Counted from the first letter of the stretch, positions 41,966-50,598 are shown. The stretch: DNA of 64,000 nucleotides from Micromonospora kangleipakensis (GCF_004217615.1 NZ_SHLD01000001.1:3844001-3908000); one strand, 5' to 3'. Program-made: numbers and translations. The notes: a model not told the origin generated them from the sequence alone.

Positions 41966-42960
41966 TGTCCGGGCGGGACAGGATGGGGCCACGCGTCTCT
42001 CAGCCGGCGCCTGCCGGGTACGAGGAAACCGCGGGGGCCGGGACGTTCCGGCAAGCGGAGGGGCCGGAGGCCGCGCGCCGCAGGCGCCGACACCGCGATC
42101 CGCGGTTCTTCGCGGTGCTGCTCGGGATCTCCGCCGCCGTGGGGCTCGCCGGGACCAGCCCGGCGCGGGCGTCCGTGGTGCCCACCCCGACGTTGGACGG
42201 GCCCACCTGGCCGGCACTGAGTGGCTTACCGAACGCGAACCGGCCCGAGCCGGCCGGCACACCCCGCTCATCCTCGATCAGCGCAAGCGGGTACGCCAAG
42301 GTGAACCCGGGCAACGTCCTCATTCTCGGCGGGATCGGTGACCTGTTCGACGGGGGCCAGGATGACGACGAGGGGGCCACGGCGCCGCCGGAGTCTCCGG
42401 CGGCGCCCAGCCCTGGGCCGCCCGCGACCGAGCTGGCCAGCCCCCGGCCGCAGTTCCCTGCTCTCGACTCCGCCAACCCCAACGCGACCCCGACCGCCGT
42501 GGAGGCAGGCAAGCCGTTGCCGCTAATTCCCGCCGATCCGGGGCAGCCGGTGGTGGCAGAGACCCTGTCCACCGTGACCGCCTCGACGGTGACCATGACC
42601 GGACTCCGCATCCGCGGGATCGTCGACCTGCCTACCACCGGCGGCACCCTGAGGACGTTGAAGTTCAGCATGGACCGCGCGATCACCGACGACTTTCTGC
42701 TCCGCGCGCCCGGCCCGGCTGGCCGTACCATGCGGTTCGCCACCGACCGGCTGACGCTGACCGGTGAGGTGGCCGTCTACGCCACCCGTTTCGTCGGACG
42801 GCTGCTCGGCGTCACGATCACGCTGACGCCGGACCTGCCGTTCCCCGACGGGATTCCCTCCACCTCGCCGATCACGATCAGCGATCCGGCGATCGACCTG
42901 GCCTTCATGAACAGCCACTCGCTGACCGCCCGGCCAGCGCTGAAGCTGACCTTGGACTGA
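41965..42960 (+). CDS. Secreted protein of the DUF6230/DUF6114 cluster
   Basis: 331 residues. An Arg-rich cytoplasmic start precedes a signal or anchor ('FFAVLLGISAAVGLAGTSPARA', ~residues 47-68). A Pro/Ser-rich linker (~120-180) leads to a beta-rich C-terminal domain ('TLSTVTASTVTMTGLRIRGIVDLPTTGG', 'LTLTGEVAVYATRFVGRLLGVTITLTPD') that resembles the repetitive beta structure of its DUF6230 neighbour. It is translationally coupled to DUF6114. No function known. Confidence 0.7.
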   Translation: MSGRDRMGPRVSQPAPAGYEETAGAGTFRQAEGPEAARRRRRHRDPRFFAVLLGISAAVGLAGTSPARASVVPTPTLDGPTWPALSGLPNANRPEPAGTPRSSSISASGYAKVNPGNVLILGGIGDLFDGGQDDDEGATAPPESPAAPSPGPPATELASPRPQFPALDSANPNATPTAVEAGKPLPLIPADPGQPVVAETLSTVTASTVTMTGLRIRGIVDLPTTGGTLRTLKFSMDRAITDDFLLRAPGPAGRTMRFATDRLTLTGEVAVYATRFVGRLLGVTITLTPDLPFPDGIPSTSPITISDPAIDLAFMNSHSLTARPALKLTLD

Positions 42961-43415
42961 CGGGTGGATGAAGCGGACTCCTCCTGGCGCAGTCCAACCC
43001 GTGGCCAGACCGACTGACTTCGGCGTCTTCATCGTTTTCCCGCCACGCTCTCGCGCAACCATTCCGCGGTCACCGGGATGGCGCGGAAGCCAGGCATTAA
43101 GGGGAGACTATGGATCCGGGGCGAACAATAGCGCCCGGAGGTCTTTCCCCGATCAAACCGGCGTGCCGGCCAGTCGACCACTCATGGTCGTTATCAAGGC
43201 AATCTTCGCGCCACAACGCATTGCCGCATTTGCGTCATAGGCGATCTTCCTGATCGCGGGTGCCCTCCTACCCTAAATGGGGTCGCCCCCGCGCGTGTTT
43301 GCGTAAATCCACCCCGGCCCCCCTTCTACTCGGGTAGGTTGTGGCGTTTTCTCCGACGGGGGCGTGGGTAAGCGCCAAGCGACAGCCGGGAAGCCAACCC
43401 GATGGGAGCTTCACG
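42961..43415. other. 455-bp intergenic region before the C39-like gene
   Basis: No gene supported. It contains a stem-loop CCGGGGCG-AACAATAG-CGCCCGG at about 43117-43139 and A/T-richer patches near 43080-43110 and 43200-43280, likely the promoter zone of the secreted protein at 43416. I see no known riboswitch. Confidence 0.45.
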
Positions 43416-44120
43416 ATGAACTCGATTTTCCGCAAGAGCGTGCTCTCCGTTGCCCTGGTGGCCAGCGGGACCGTCGCTGGTCCGGCGATCGCTGCCCAGG
43501 CGTCTGCCGGTCCGGTGACGGCCGCGCGGCCTCCGCAGGTCCAGAGCAAGCCGGGCTTCGCTGAGCAGGCACAGCCGCCCCCTGCGCCGCCCCCGTCGCC
43601 GCCGCCTCCGGCGGACGAGGGCAAGCGGGTGCTCCACTACGACTACCAGCGACAGCCGAACTCTTACTACTGCGCGCCAGCCGCAACTCGGATCGCCCTG
43701 TCCACCCAGGGCCAGGTCGTGAGCCAACGCGAGGTCGCCGACAAGCTGGGCACCACCAAGGCCGGCACCAACTCGGTCGACGACACCACCCGGGTGCTCA
43801 ATGAGATGACCGGCGGTGGCTACGAGACCACCGAGATCAAGACCGCCGAGGCCGAACCGCCTCAGGTGGACAAGCTGCGCACCGATGTAGTTGAGGCGGT
43901 CGACGCCCAGCGCGGCGTGGTAGCCAACATCACGGGCACCGCGGTCGACACCAAGGGCAACCAGTACTCGTACCCGGGCGGGCACTATCTCACCATCATT
44001 GGTTTCCGCGACGGCGGTGACACGATGAAGATCGCCGACCCGTACGACCCGACGAAGAACTACTGGATGAGCGACGACAAGGTCGCCGACTGGATCGCCG
44101 AGCGCGGCTACTCCAGCTGA
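43416..44120 (+). CDS. Secreted C39-like cysteine peptidase
   Basis: 234 residues. A signal peptide at ~1-31 is followed by a polyproline linker ('PPPAPPPSPPPPAD', ~54-67). The papain-like C39 domain has Gln80 and Cys86 in 'QPNSYYCAPAATRIAL', His in 'GGHYLTIIGF' and Asp in 'KIADPYDP'. It acts outside the cell, with no ABC exporter next to it, so it is not a bacteriocin-processing domain. GGGAG precedes the ATG at 43416. The N-terminal 35 residues resemble those of the lysozyme-like protein at 26504. Confidence 0.85.
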   Translation: MNSIFRKSVLSVALVASGTVAGPAIAAQASAGPVTAARPPQVQSKPGFAEQAQPPPAPPPSPPPPADEGKRVLHYDYQRQPNSYYCAPAATRIALSTQGQVVSQREVADKLGTTKAGTNSVDDTTRVLNEMTGGGYETTEIKTAEAEPPQVDKLRTDVVEAVDAQRGVVANITGTAVDTKGNQYSYPGGHYLTIIGFRDGGDTMKIADPYDPTKNYWMSDDKVADWIAERGYSS

Positions 44121-44140
44121 GCCAACTCAGGACACCAGCT

Positions 44141-44168
44141 GGCCGGGTCCCCGGAATGGGATCCGGCC
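44141..44168 (+). terminator. Hairpin downstream of the C39-like gene
   Basis: GGCCGG...CCGGCC stem with one internal mismatch, directly after the stop of the gene at 43416-44120. Confidence 0.5.
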
Positions 44169-44277
44169 CTTTCGAGCGCAGGATCCTGATCAAGCAAGCA
44201 GCACCGGCGAGGAGCGCACCGGCGATCATGGAGGACCGGCACGTTCGGGTCGCCGATCCGGTGGTGGTTCCCTGGAA

Positions 44278-45069
44278 TCAGCCGAGGACCAGGCCGGGGT
44301 CGGGGTCGTGGGCCGGTGCGGGGGCGGGGATCCGGTACTCCTCGGTGAGGGTGGTCATCGGGCCGGGCCAGGTGGCCTGGGCGACCTCGATCGGTTTGCG
44401 CCCCTCGTCGTAAGCGACGTGCAGCAGGTGCAGCACCGGGGTGTCCGGACGGATCTGCAGGGTCTCCGCCTCCTCGCGGCTGGGCTGACGGGCGCTGATG
44501 GTGTCGGTCGCGGTCGCGTACTGGCGGCCGGTGGCCTCCTCGGCCTCCTGATAGAGCGGGCGGCCGAACGCCTCGGCCCGTTCGAGGGAGGTGCCGGCGG
44601 TGTCCGCCGGCAGGAACCAGGACGCCCCGACCTCGACCGGTGACTCGTCAGTGCGGACCAGGTGCCGCCGGCAGAGCATCTCGGTGCCGTCGGAGACCCC
44701 GAACGCGTCGGCGACCTCGGGCGGGGCGGGGGCACGGCCGACGGAGACGAGCTGCTGCTTGTACCGGGCGGCCAGGTCGGTGTGGTAGCCACGGAAGCCG
44801 CCGTACCGGCCCCGGGCGAGCCGGTTGAGCCGGCGTCGGGTGCCGCGGACGTACGTACCGGAGCCGGGTTTGGTGATCAGAATGCCCTCGACCCGCAGCT
44901 GGTCGACGGCGCGCTGCACGGTCTGCTTGGCGACGCCGAACATCTCGGCGATGGCCGGGATGGACGGCAGCCGTTCGCCCGGCGCCCAGTCGCCGCGGCG
45001 GACCTGGCCCTTGAGCTGCGCGGCGATCTGCCGGTGCGGGAACTCGGCGGCCCCCGGGTTGATCTGCAC
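44278..45069 (-). CDS. GntR-family (HutC/UTRA) transcriptional regulator
   Basis: 263 residues. The N-terminal winged helix is 'PHRQIAAQLKGQVRRGDWAPGERLPS' with 'MFGVAKQTVQRAVDQLRVEGIL' and 'KPGSGTYVRG'. The C-terminal UTRA effector domain has 'GTEMLCRRHLVRTDESPVEVGASWFLPAD' and 'LHLLHVAYDEGRKPIEVAQATWPG'. The ligand is probably a small phosphorylated or aromatic compound; it is not predictable here. GAGGAGG precedes the GTG at 45069, and a palindromic CTAGG-TT-CCTAG lies 20 bp upstream. Confidence 0.9.
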   Translation of the reverse strand: MQINPGAAEFPHRQIAAQLKGQVRRGDWAPGERLPSIPAIAEMFGVAKQTVQRAVDQLRVEGILITKPGSGTYVRGTRRRLNRLARGRYGGFRGYHTDLAARYKQQLVSVGRAPAPPEVADAFGVSDGTEMLCRRHLVRTDESPVEVGASWFLPADTAGTSLERAEAFGRPLYQEAEEATGRQYATATDTISARQPSREEAETLQIRPDTPVLHLLHVAYDEGRKPIEVAQATWPGPMTTLTEEYRIPAPAPAHDPDPGLVLG

Positions 45070-45088
45070 GCCCGCCTCCTCATGACAG

Positions 45089-45100
45089 CTAGGTTCCTAG
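45089..45100. promoter_or_regulatory. Palindromic operator CTAGG-TT-CCTAG upstream of GntR
   Basis: Perfect 5-2-5 inverted repeat, with a further CCTAG half-site-like element just beyond it at 45105-45110. Position just ahead of the GntR coding region suggests autoregulation. Confidence 0.6.
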
Positions 45101-45144
45101 GATGCCCTAGCGGGTGTGTCGCCGTCACTCGTGACACGCGAAAA

Positions 45145-45178
45145 AGCGGGCCCCGGACGGCGACGTCCGGGGCCCGCT
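45145..45178 (-). terminator. Rho-independent terminator of the PAC2 gene
   Basis: 14-bp perfect stem AGCGGGCCCCGGAC and complement with loop GGCGAC; on the minus strand it is followed by CTTTTT. It lies 22 bp after the PAC2 stop. Confidence 0.92.
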
Positions 45179-45200
45179 GAGCACCAGGGGGGAGGGCTGA

Positions 45201-46070
45201 CTACCAGGAGCCGGCGGTCGGGCCGGCCGACCCGCCGCGGCGGCGCAGGTATTTCTCGAACTCCTGGGCGATCTCGTCCCCGGTCAGCGGCGTGATGCCG
45301 GCGTCGCCGACCCGCTCCTCCAGCTCGCGGACGTACTCGCCCAGCTCGGCGTCCTGCTCGGCGGCGCTGCGCACCCGCTGCTCCCACTCGGCCGCCTCCT
45401 CGGCCAGGTCGGCCATCGGCACCGGCAGGTCGAGCACCTCCTCGACCCGGTGCAGCAGCGCGAGGGTCGCCTTGGGGCAGGGCGGGTTGTTCGCGTAGTG
45501 CGGCACGTGCACCCAGAACGACACCGCGTCGACCTCGGCGCGGGCGCAGGCGTCGTGCAGCACCCCGACGATGCCGGTCGGCCCGTCGTAGCGGGTGGGG
45601 GTGAGCTGGTAGCGCTGGGCGGCCTCCGCGTCGGAGGCGCTCCCGCTGATCGGCAGCGGCCGGGTGTACGGCACGTCGGCCAGCAGCGCGCCGAGCAGCA
45701 CCACCCGTTCGACCTCCAGGCTGTGGCAGATCTCCAGCACCTGCTCGCAGAAGGTGCGCCAGCGCATGCTCGGCTCGATGCCACGGATCAGGACCACGTC
45801 CCGCTCGGTGCCCTCCGGGCTGGCCACCATGAAGCGCGTAGTGGGCCACTCCACCCGGCGGGTCTCGCCCTCGGCCATGGTGATGGTCGGCCGGCTCACC
45901 TGGAAGTCGTAGAAGTCCTCCGGGTCCAGCTCGGTCACCTGCCGGGCCTGCCAGACCTGCTCCAGGTGCTCCACCGCGGCGGTGGAGGCGTCCGCGGCGT
46001 CGTTCCAGCCCTCGAAGGCCGCGATGGCGACCGGGGACCGCAGCACCGGCAGCCCGTCGAACTCGGTCAC
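45201..46070 (-). CDS. PAC2 family protein (proteasome assembly chaperone-like)
   Basis: 289 residues: 'PVAIAAFEGWNDAADASTAAVEHL', 'TRFMVASPEGTERDVVLIRGIEPSMRW', 'VVLLGALLADVPYTRPLPISG' and 'PHYANNPPCPKATLALLHRVEEVL'. A C-terminal helical extension of ~75 residues includes 'GDEIAQEFEKYLRRRGG'. Bacterial PAC2 proteins are conserved in proteasome-bearing actinobacteria; their role in 20S assembly is suggested but not settled. The GTG at 46070 overlaps a possible 31-codon ORF by 3 bp. Divergent from metH, as in many actinobacteria (from memory). Confidence 0.88.
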   Translation of the reverse strand: MTEFDGLPVLRSPVAIAAFEGWNDAADASTAAVEHLEQVWQARQVTELDPEDFYDFQVSRPTITMAEGETRRVEWPTTRFMVASPEGTERDVVLIRGIEPSMRWRTFCEQVLEICHSLEVERVVLLGALLADVPYTRPLPISGSASDAEAAQRYQLTPTRYDGPTGIVGVLHDACARAEVDAVSFWVHVPHYANNPPCPKATLALLHRVEEVLDLPVPMADLAEEAAEWEQRVRSAAEQDAELGEYVRELEERVGDAGITPLTGDEIAQEFEKYLRRRGGSAGPTAGSW

Positions 46071-46162
46071 GCCGTCACCTCGCCCTGCTCGTCGGGAGCG
46101 GCGCCGGGCCGCTGCCGCGACATCCGCCCGCCGGGCACGCTGGCGTCCCTGATGTCCTTCAC
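46067..46162 (-). CDS. Possible 31-residue ORF coupled to PAC2
   Basis: GTG start, then 'KDIRDASVPGGRMSRQRP' and '...EQGEVTA', ending in a TGA that overlaps the PAC2 start (GTGA arrangement). There is no strong ribosome-binding site. The overlap geometry resembles coupled genes, but a random 31-codon ORF in DNA this G+C-rich is common. Confidence 0.3.
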   Translation of the reverse strand: MKDIRDASVPGGRMSRQRPGAAPDEQGEVTA

Positions 46163-46317
46163 GTCCGTCAGCCTACGTGCCGGCGCGGGACGCGGCCCGT
46201 CGGCCGCGCCGGTGGTGGATCGGACCAGCCTCGCCAAACGGTCATACGGACCCGGTGATCCCGCTGACAGTATGTGGGAACGCCAGCATGGCTCGACCGG
46301 GGCGCGAGACGTCGCAC

Positions 46318-46323
46318 TAACCT
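46318..46323 (+). promoter_or_regulatory. -10 box of a probable leaderless promoter (metH)
   Basis: TAACCT with six bases to the GTG at 46330; no ribosome-binding site present. Confidence 0.5.
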
Positions 46324-46329
46324 GGCTCT

Positions 46330-49300
46330 GTGCGGACTTCGTTGCTGGATGTGCTCGCGGACCGGATCCTCATCGCCGACGGGGCGATGGGGACGATGCT
46401 CCAGGCTGCCGACCTGACCCTCGACGACTTCGAGGGGCTGGAGGGCTGCAACGAGATCCTCAACGTCACCCGGCCGGACGTCGTACGCGGGGTGCACGAC
46501 GCCTACCTGGCGGCCGGGGCGGACTGCGTCGAGACCAACACCTTCGGCGCCAACCTCGCCAACCTCGCCGAGTACGACATCCAGCACCGGATCCGGGAGC
46601 TGTCGGAGGCGGGCGCGCGGATCGCCCGGGGGGCCGCCGACGCGTACGGCACGCCGGAGCGGCCCCGCTTCGTGCTCGGCTCGATCGGCCCCGGCACCAA
46701 GCTGCCCACCCTGGGGCACGCCGCGTACGCGACGCTGCGCGACGCGTACCAGGAGAACGCCGCCGGCCTGATCGAGGGCGGCGCGGACGCGCTGATCGTG
46801 GAGACCTGCCAGGACCTGCTCCAGGTGAAGGCCGCGGTGGTCGGCTCGCACCGGGCGATGGCCGAGACCGGCCGGAAGGTCCCGCTGATCTGCCACGTCA
46901 CCGTGGAGACCACCGGCACCATGCTGCTCGGCAGCGAGATCGGCGCGGCGCTCACCGCGATCGAGCCGCTCGGCGTGGACCTGATCGGCCTGAACTGCGC
47001 GACCGGCCCGGCGGAGATGAGCGAGCACCTGCGCTACCTCTCCCAGCACGCCCGGGTGCCGCTGTCGGTGATGCCCAACGCCGGCCTGCCGCAGCTCACC
47101 GCCGACGGTGCGGTCTACCCGCTGACCCCGGTGGAGCTGGCCGACGCCCTGGAGCGCTTCGTCGCCGAGTACGGCGTCTCCCTGGTCGGCGGCTGCTGCG
47201 GCAGCACCCCGGAGCACATCCGGGTGGTGGCGGAGCGGCTGCACGGCGCCCGCCCCGGCCCCCGCGAGCCGCGGCAGGACGCGGGCGTCTCCTCGATCTA
47301 CCACCACGTGCCGTTCGCGCAGGACGCCAGCGTGCTGATGGTGGGGGAGCGGACCAACGCCAACGGCTCCAAGGCGTTCCGCGAGGCGATGCTCGCCGCC
47401 GACTGGCAGGCCTGCGTGGAGATCGCCCGCAGTCAGGCCCGGGACGGCTCGCACCTGCTGGACCTCTGCGTCGACTACGTGGGCCGGGACGGCACGCAGG
47501 ACATGCGGGAGCTGGCCGGCCGGTTCGCCACCGCCTCCACGCTGCCGATCATGCTGGACTCGACCGAGCCGGCGGTGGTCGAGGCCGGGCTGGAGATGCT
47601 CGGCGGGCGCTGCGTGGTCAACTCGGTGAACTTCGAGGACGGCGACGGCCCGGAGTCCCGCTACGCCCGGGTGATGCCGGTGGTCGCCGAGCACGGCGCC
47701 GCCGTGGTCGCCCTCCTGATCGACGAGGAGGGCCAGGCCCGCACGAAGGACTGGAAGGTCCGGATCGCGGGCCGGCTGATCGAGGACCTGACCACCCGGT
47801 GGGGGCTGCGCCGCTCCGACATCCTGATCGACGCGCTGACCTTCCCGATCGCCACCGGGCAGGAGGAGACCCGCCGGGACGGCATCGAGACCATCGAGGC
47901 GATCCGGGAGATCGCCGCCCGCTACCCGGGGGTCAACTTCACCCTGGGCATCTCCAACGTCTCCTTCGGACTCAACCCGGCGGCCCGGCAGGTGCTCAAC
48001 TCGGTCTTCCTGCACGAGTGCGTGCAGGCCGGGCTGACCTCGGCGATCGTGCACGCCAGCAAGACCCTGCCGATGTCGAAGATCCCCGAGGAGCAGCGCG
48101 AGATCGCCCTCGACCTGATCTACGACCGCCGCCGCGAGGGGTACGACCCGGTGCAGCGGTTCATCGAGGTCTTCGAGGGTGTCGACGCCGCCTCGGCGCG
48201 GGCCACCCGGGCCGAGGAGTTGGCCGCGCTGCCGCTGGACGAGCGGCTCAAGCGGCGGATCATCGACGGCGAGCGCAACGGCCTGGAGGCCGACCTGGAC
48301 GCGGCGATGGCCGGCGGCCGGTCGCCGCTGTCCATCATCAACGACCTGCTGCTCGACGGCATGAAGGTGGTCGGCGAGCTGTTCGGCTCCGGCCAGATGC
48401 AGCTGCCGTTCGTGCTCCAGTCCGCCGAGGTGATGAAGACCGCGGTGGCCTACCTGGAGCCGCACATGGAGAAGGCCGACGACGGCGGCAAGGGCCGGAT
48501 CGTGCTCGCCACCGTCAAGGGCGACGTGCACGACATCGGCAAGAACCTGGTCGACATCATCCTGTCCAACAACGGCTACGAGGTCGTCAACATCGGCATC
48601 AAGCAGCCGATCAACGCGATCCTCGACGCCGCCGAGCAGCACCGGGCAGACGCCATCGGCATGTCCGGGCTGCTGGTCAAGAGCACGGTCATCATGAGGG
48701 AGAACCTGGCCGAGATGGCGTCGCGCGGGGTCGCGGAGCGCTGGCCGGTCCTGCTCGGTGGGGCGGCGCTCACCCGGGCGTACGTCGAGGACGACCTGCG
48801 GTCGGTCTTCCCGGGCCAGGTGCACTACGCCCGCGACGCGTTCGAGGGACTCTCTCTGATGGACCGGGTGATGGTGGCCAAGCGCGGCGGCGCGCCGGTG
48901 GTGGACCCGGAGCGGGAGGCGGCCCTGGCCGCGCGGCGGGCCCGGCGGGAGCGGCAGCGGGCGATGGTCAGCGAGGCGCTGCCGGAGCTGGACGACGCTT
49001 CGGTCCGCTCCGACGTGGCCACCGACGCGGCGGTGCCCACCCCGCCGTTCTTCGGCACCCGGGTGGTGAAGGGGGTGCCGTTGGCCGACTACGCGGCGCT
49101 GCTCGACGAGCGGGCCACCTTTCTCGGCCAGTGGGGGCTGCGCGGCGCCCGCGGCGGCAAGGGACCGTCGTACGAGGAGCTGGTGGAGACCGAGGGCCGG
49201 CCGCGGCTGCGGTACTGGCTGGACCGGCTGATCGCCGACCAGGTCCTCGAGGCGGCCGTGGTCTACGGCTACTTCCCCGCGTATGCCGAGGGCAACGACC

Positions 49301-49845
49301 TGGTGGTGCTGGACGAGAACGGGCACGCCGAGCGGGCCCGGTTCTCCTTCCCCCGGCAGCGACAGGAGCGGCGGCTCTGCCTGGCCGACTTCTTCCGGCC
49401 AAAGGGCGACGAGCTGGACGTGGTGGCGTTGCAGCTGGTCACCGTCGGGCAGCCGATCAGCGAGTACACCGCGAAGATGTTCGCCGGCAACGAGTACCGC
49501 GACTACCTGGAGGTGCACGGCCTGTCGGTGCAGCTCACCGAGGCCCTGGCCGAGTACTGGCACCGACGGATCCGCGCCGAGCTGACCCTGCCGGGCGGGC
49601 GTACGGTCGCCGACGACGACCCGGCGGACCTGGCCGGCCTGCTGCGCACCGACTACCGCGGCTGCCGGTACGCCTTTGGCTACCCGGCCTGCCCGGACCT
49701 GGAGGAGCGGGCGAAGATCGTGGAGCTGCTGGGCGCGGAGCGGATCGGGGTGCAGCTGTCGGAGGAGTTCCAGCTGGTGCCGGAGCAGGCCACGGACGCG
49801 ATCGTGGTGCACCACCCGGAGGCGAACTACTTCAACGCCAAATAG
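46330..49845 (+). CDS. metH: Cobalamin-dependent methionine synthase
   Basis: 1171 residues with all four modules. The homocysteine-binding barrel has zinc ligands Cys223 ('GLNCATG'), Cys289 and Cys290 ('GGCCGST'). The pterin-binding barrel begins 'VGERTNANGSKAF'. The B12 cap and Rossmann domain carry the cobalt-ligating His734 in 'DVHDIG' and 'KSTVIMRENL'. The reactivation domain ends 'VHHPEANYFNAK'. It transfers methyl from methyltetrahydrofolate to homocysteine. The GTG at 46330 is likely used by a leaderless transcript. No cobalamin riboswitch is visible in the 167-bp gap upstream. Confidence 0.97.
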   Translation: MRTSLLDVLADRILIADGAMGTMLQAADLTLDDFEGLEGCNEILNVTRPDVVRGVHDAYLAAGADCVETNTFGANLANLAEYDIQHRIRELSEAGARIARGAADAYGTPERPRFVLGSIGPGTKLPTLGHAAYATLRDAYQENAAGLIEGGADALIVETCQDLLQVKAAVVGSHRAMAETGRKVPLICHVTVETTGTMLLGSEIGAALTAIEPLGVDLIGLNCATGPAEMSEHLRYLSQHARVPLSVMPNAGLPQLTADGAVYPLTPVELADALERFVAEYGVSLVGGCCGSTPEHIRVVAERLHGARPGPREPRQDAGVSSIYHHVPFAQDASVLMVGERTNANGSKAFREAMLAADWQACVEIARSQARDGSHLLDLCVDYVGRDGTQDMRELAGRFATASTLPIMLDSTEPAVVEAGLEMLGGRCVVNSVNFEDGDGPESRYARVMPVVAEHGAAVVALLIDEEGQARTKDWKVRIAGRLIEDLTTRWGLRRSDILIDALTFPIATGQEETRRDGIETIEAIREIAARYPGVNFTLGISNVSFGLNPAARQVLNSVFLHECVQAGLTSAIVHASKTLPMSKIPEEQREIALDLIYDRRREGYDPVQRFIEVFEGVDAASARATRAEELAALPLDERLKRRIIDGERNGLEADLDAAMAGGRSPLSIINDLLLDGMKVVGELFGSGQMQLPFVLQSAEVMKTAVAYLEPHMEKADDGGKGRIVLATVKGDVHDIGKNLVDIILSNNGYEVVNIGIKQPINAILDAAEQHRADAIGMSGLLVKSTVIMRENLAEMASRGVAERWPVLLGGAALTRAYVEDDLRSVFPGQVHYARDAFEGLSLMDRVMVAKRGGAPVVDPEREAALAARRARRERQRAMVSEALPELDDASVRSDVATDAAVPTPPFFGTRVVKGVPLADYAALLDERATFLGQWGLRGARGGKGPSYEELVETEGRPRLRYWLDRLIADQVLEAAVVYGYFPAYAEGNDLVVLDENGHAERARFSFPRQRQERRLCLADFFRPKGDELDVVALQLVTVGQPISEYTAKMFAGNEYRDYLEVHGLSVQLTEALAEYWHRRIRAELTLPGGRTVADDDPADLAGLLRTDYRGCRYAFGYPACPDLEERAKIVELLGAERIGVQLSEEFQLVPEQATDAIVVHHPEANYFNAK

Positions 49846-50252
49846 GCGGGGGAGCCCTGGCAGACTGTCTGACCTGCGGTTTCATTGTCAAGATCCCTCC
49901 GCAGTCCGCGTACGGTCCGCACTCTGATCGCCTGCTCCGGCCGGCACAGGCCGCGGGTCTGGCACCAGTCGCTCATCGGCTGGTCACGGGTGAGCACCGG
50001 CGATCCGGGGGTGGATCCGGCAAGGGCCCCGGGTCGCCGGGCGACTGTGGCGCGCAGCTCGGCGATCTGCTGGTCGCGCAGGGCGTCCAGCTCGTCGGTC
50101 GCTTCGCGCTCCTCGGCGACGAGCCGCGCGTGCTCGGACAGCTCGTCGGGGGCGAGGTCGCGGGTTTCGGTCGCCGCGCGGGTGAGGATCGCGTCGGCCG
50201 CGGTGCGCGCCTGTACACGCATGTCCCGCAGCTGCGCCAGAAGATCAGACAA
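49827..50252 (-). CDS. Possible remnant of an HK97-type capsid N-terminus
   Basis: 141 residues from a TTG start. Residues ~1-70 ('MRVQARTAADAILTRAATETRDLAPDELSEHARLVAEE') form the charged coiled-coil scaffold (delta domain) typical of HK97-type phage major capsid proteins. The remainder has no capsid-like sequence and runs into the 3' end of metH (19-bp overlap). No other phage morphogenesis gene is present. It may be a decayed fragment or an unrelated coiled-coil protein. Confidence 0.4.
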   Translation of the reverse strand: MSDLLAQLRDMRVQARTAADAILTRAATETRDLAPDELSEHARLVAEEREATDELDALRDQQIAELRATVARRPGALAGSTPGSPVLTRDQPMSDWCQTRGLCRPEQAIRVRTVRGLRRDLDNETAGQTVCQGSPAYLALK

Positions 50253-50303
50253 GGCAGCCTCTCATGGTCGAGGTGCCGCCTTGCTGGTGATCATACACGA
50301 ACT

Positions 50304-50317
50304 TCAACCATGGTTGA
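50304..50317. promoter_or_regulatory. Perfect palindrome TCAACCATGGTTGA
   Basis: 14-bp perfect dyad lying about 50 bp upstream of the leftward ORF that starts at 50252. Possible operator. Confidence 0.4.
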
Positions 50318-50476
50318 GGTTTGCCGTGCAGTGCCCGCATGAGGCACCCCGGCCAGCCGCGCCCGGGCGGACCGCCGGGACCGATCGGACCGAGCGGGCC
50401 GCGCGGCCATTCGGACGTGCCGGCACGGCCACCCACGGATCCGGCGGATCGGCGGCCGAGAGGTGACGTCGGCTCG

Positions 50477-50482
50477 TAGGCT
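50477..50482 (+). promoter_or_regulatory. -10 box of a probable leaderless promoter (35-residue gene)
   Basis: TAGGCT with eight bases to the ATG at 50491. Confidence 0.45.
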
Positions 50483-50490
50483 CCCCAGCC

Positions 50491-50598
50491 ATGGGGTCAA
50501 CTAAGCTGCCGTCGATCGCCGTCGCCCTCTGCTTCGTGGTGCCGTTCGCCATCGCGGTGGCGGCGCTCTGGTGGGCCACCCGCCGACGCCGAAAGTGA
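50491..50598 (+). CDS. 35-residue single-helix membrane peptide
   Basis: Starts 'MGSTKLPSIAVALCFVVPF', continues through one transmembrane helix to 'ALWWATRRRRK' and stops at TGA. Short extracellular-type N-terminus, positively charged C-terminus. It is flanked by a TAGGCT -10 box at leaderless spacing and by an immediate 15-bp terminator, so it forms a complete one-gene transcription unit. Function unknown. Confidence 0.65.
   Translation: MGSTKLPSIAVALCFVVPFAIAVAALWWATRRRRK

Noticed and set aside
46163..46329. Possible cobalamin riboswitch upstream of metH
   Set aside because: The gap is only 167 bp, no B12-box-like sequence was seen, and a -10 box at leaderless spacing leaves no room for a leader.
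45450..50342. A 1630-codon open frame running through PAC2 and metH
   Set aside because: It is out of frame with both genes, whose motifs are complete; the product is Arg/Gly/Ala-rich with no domain.
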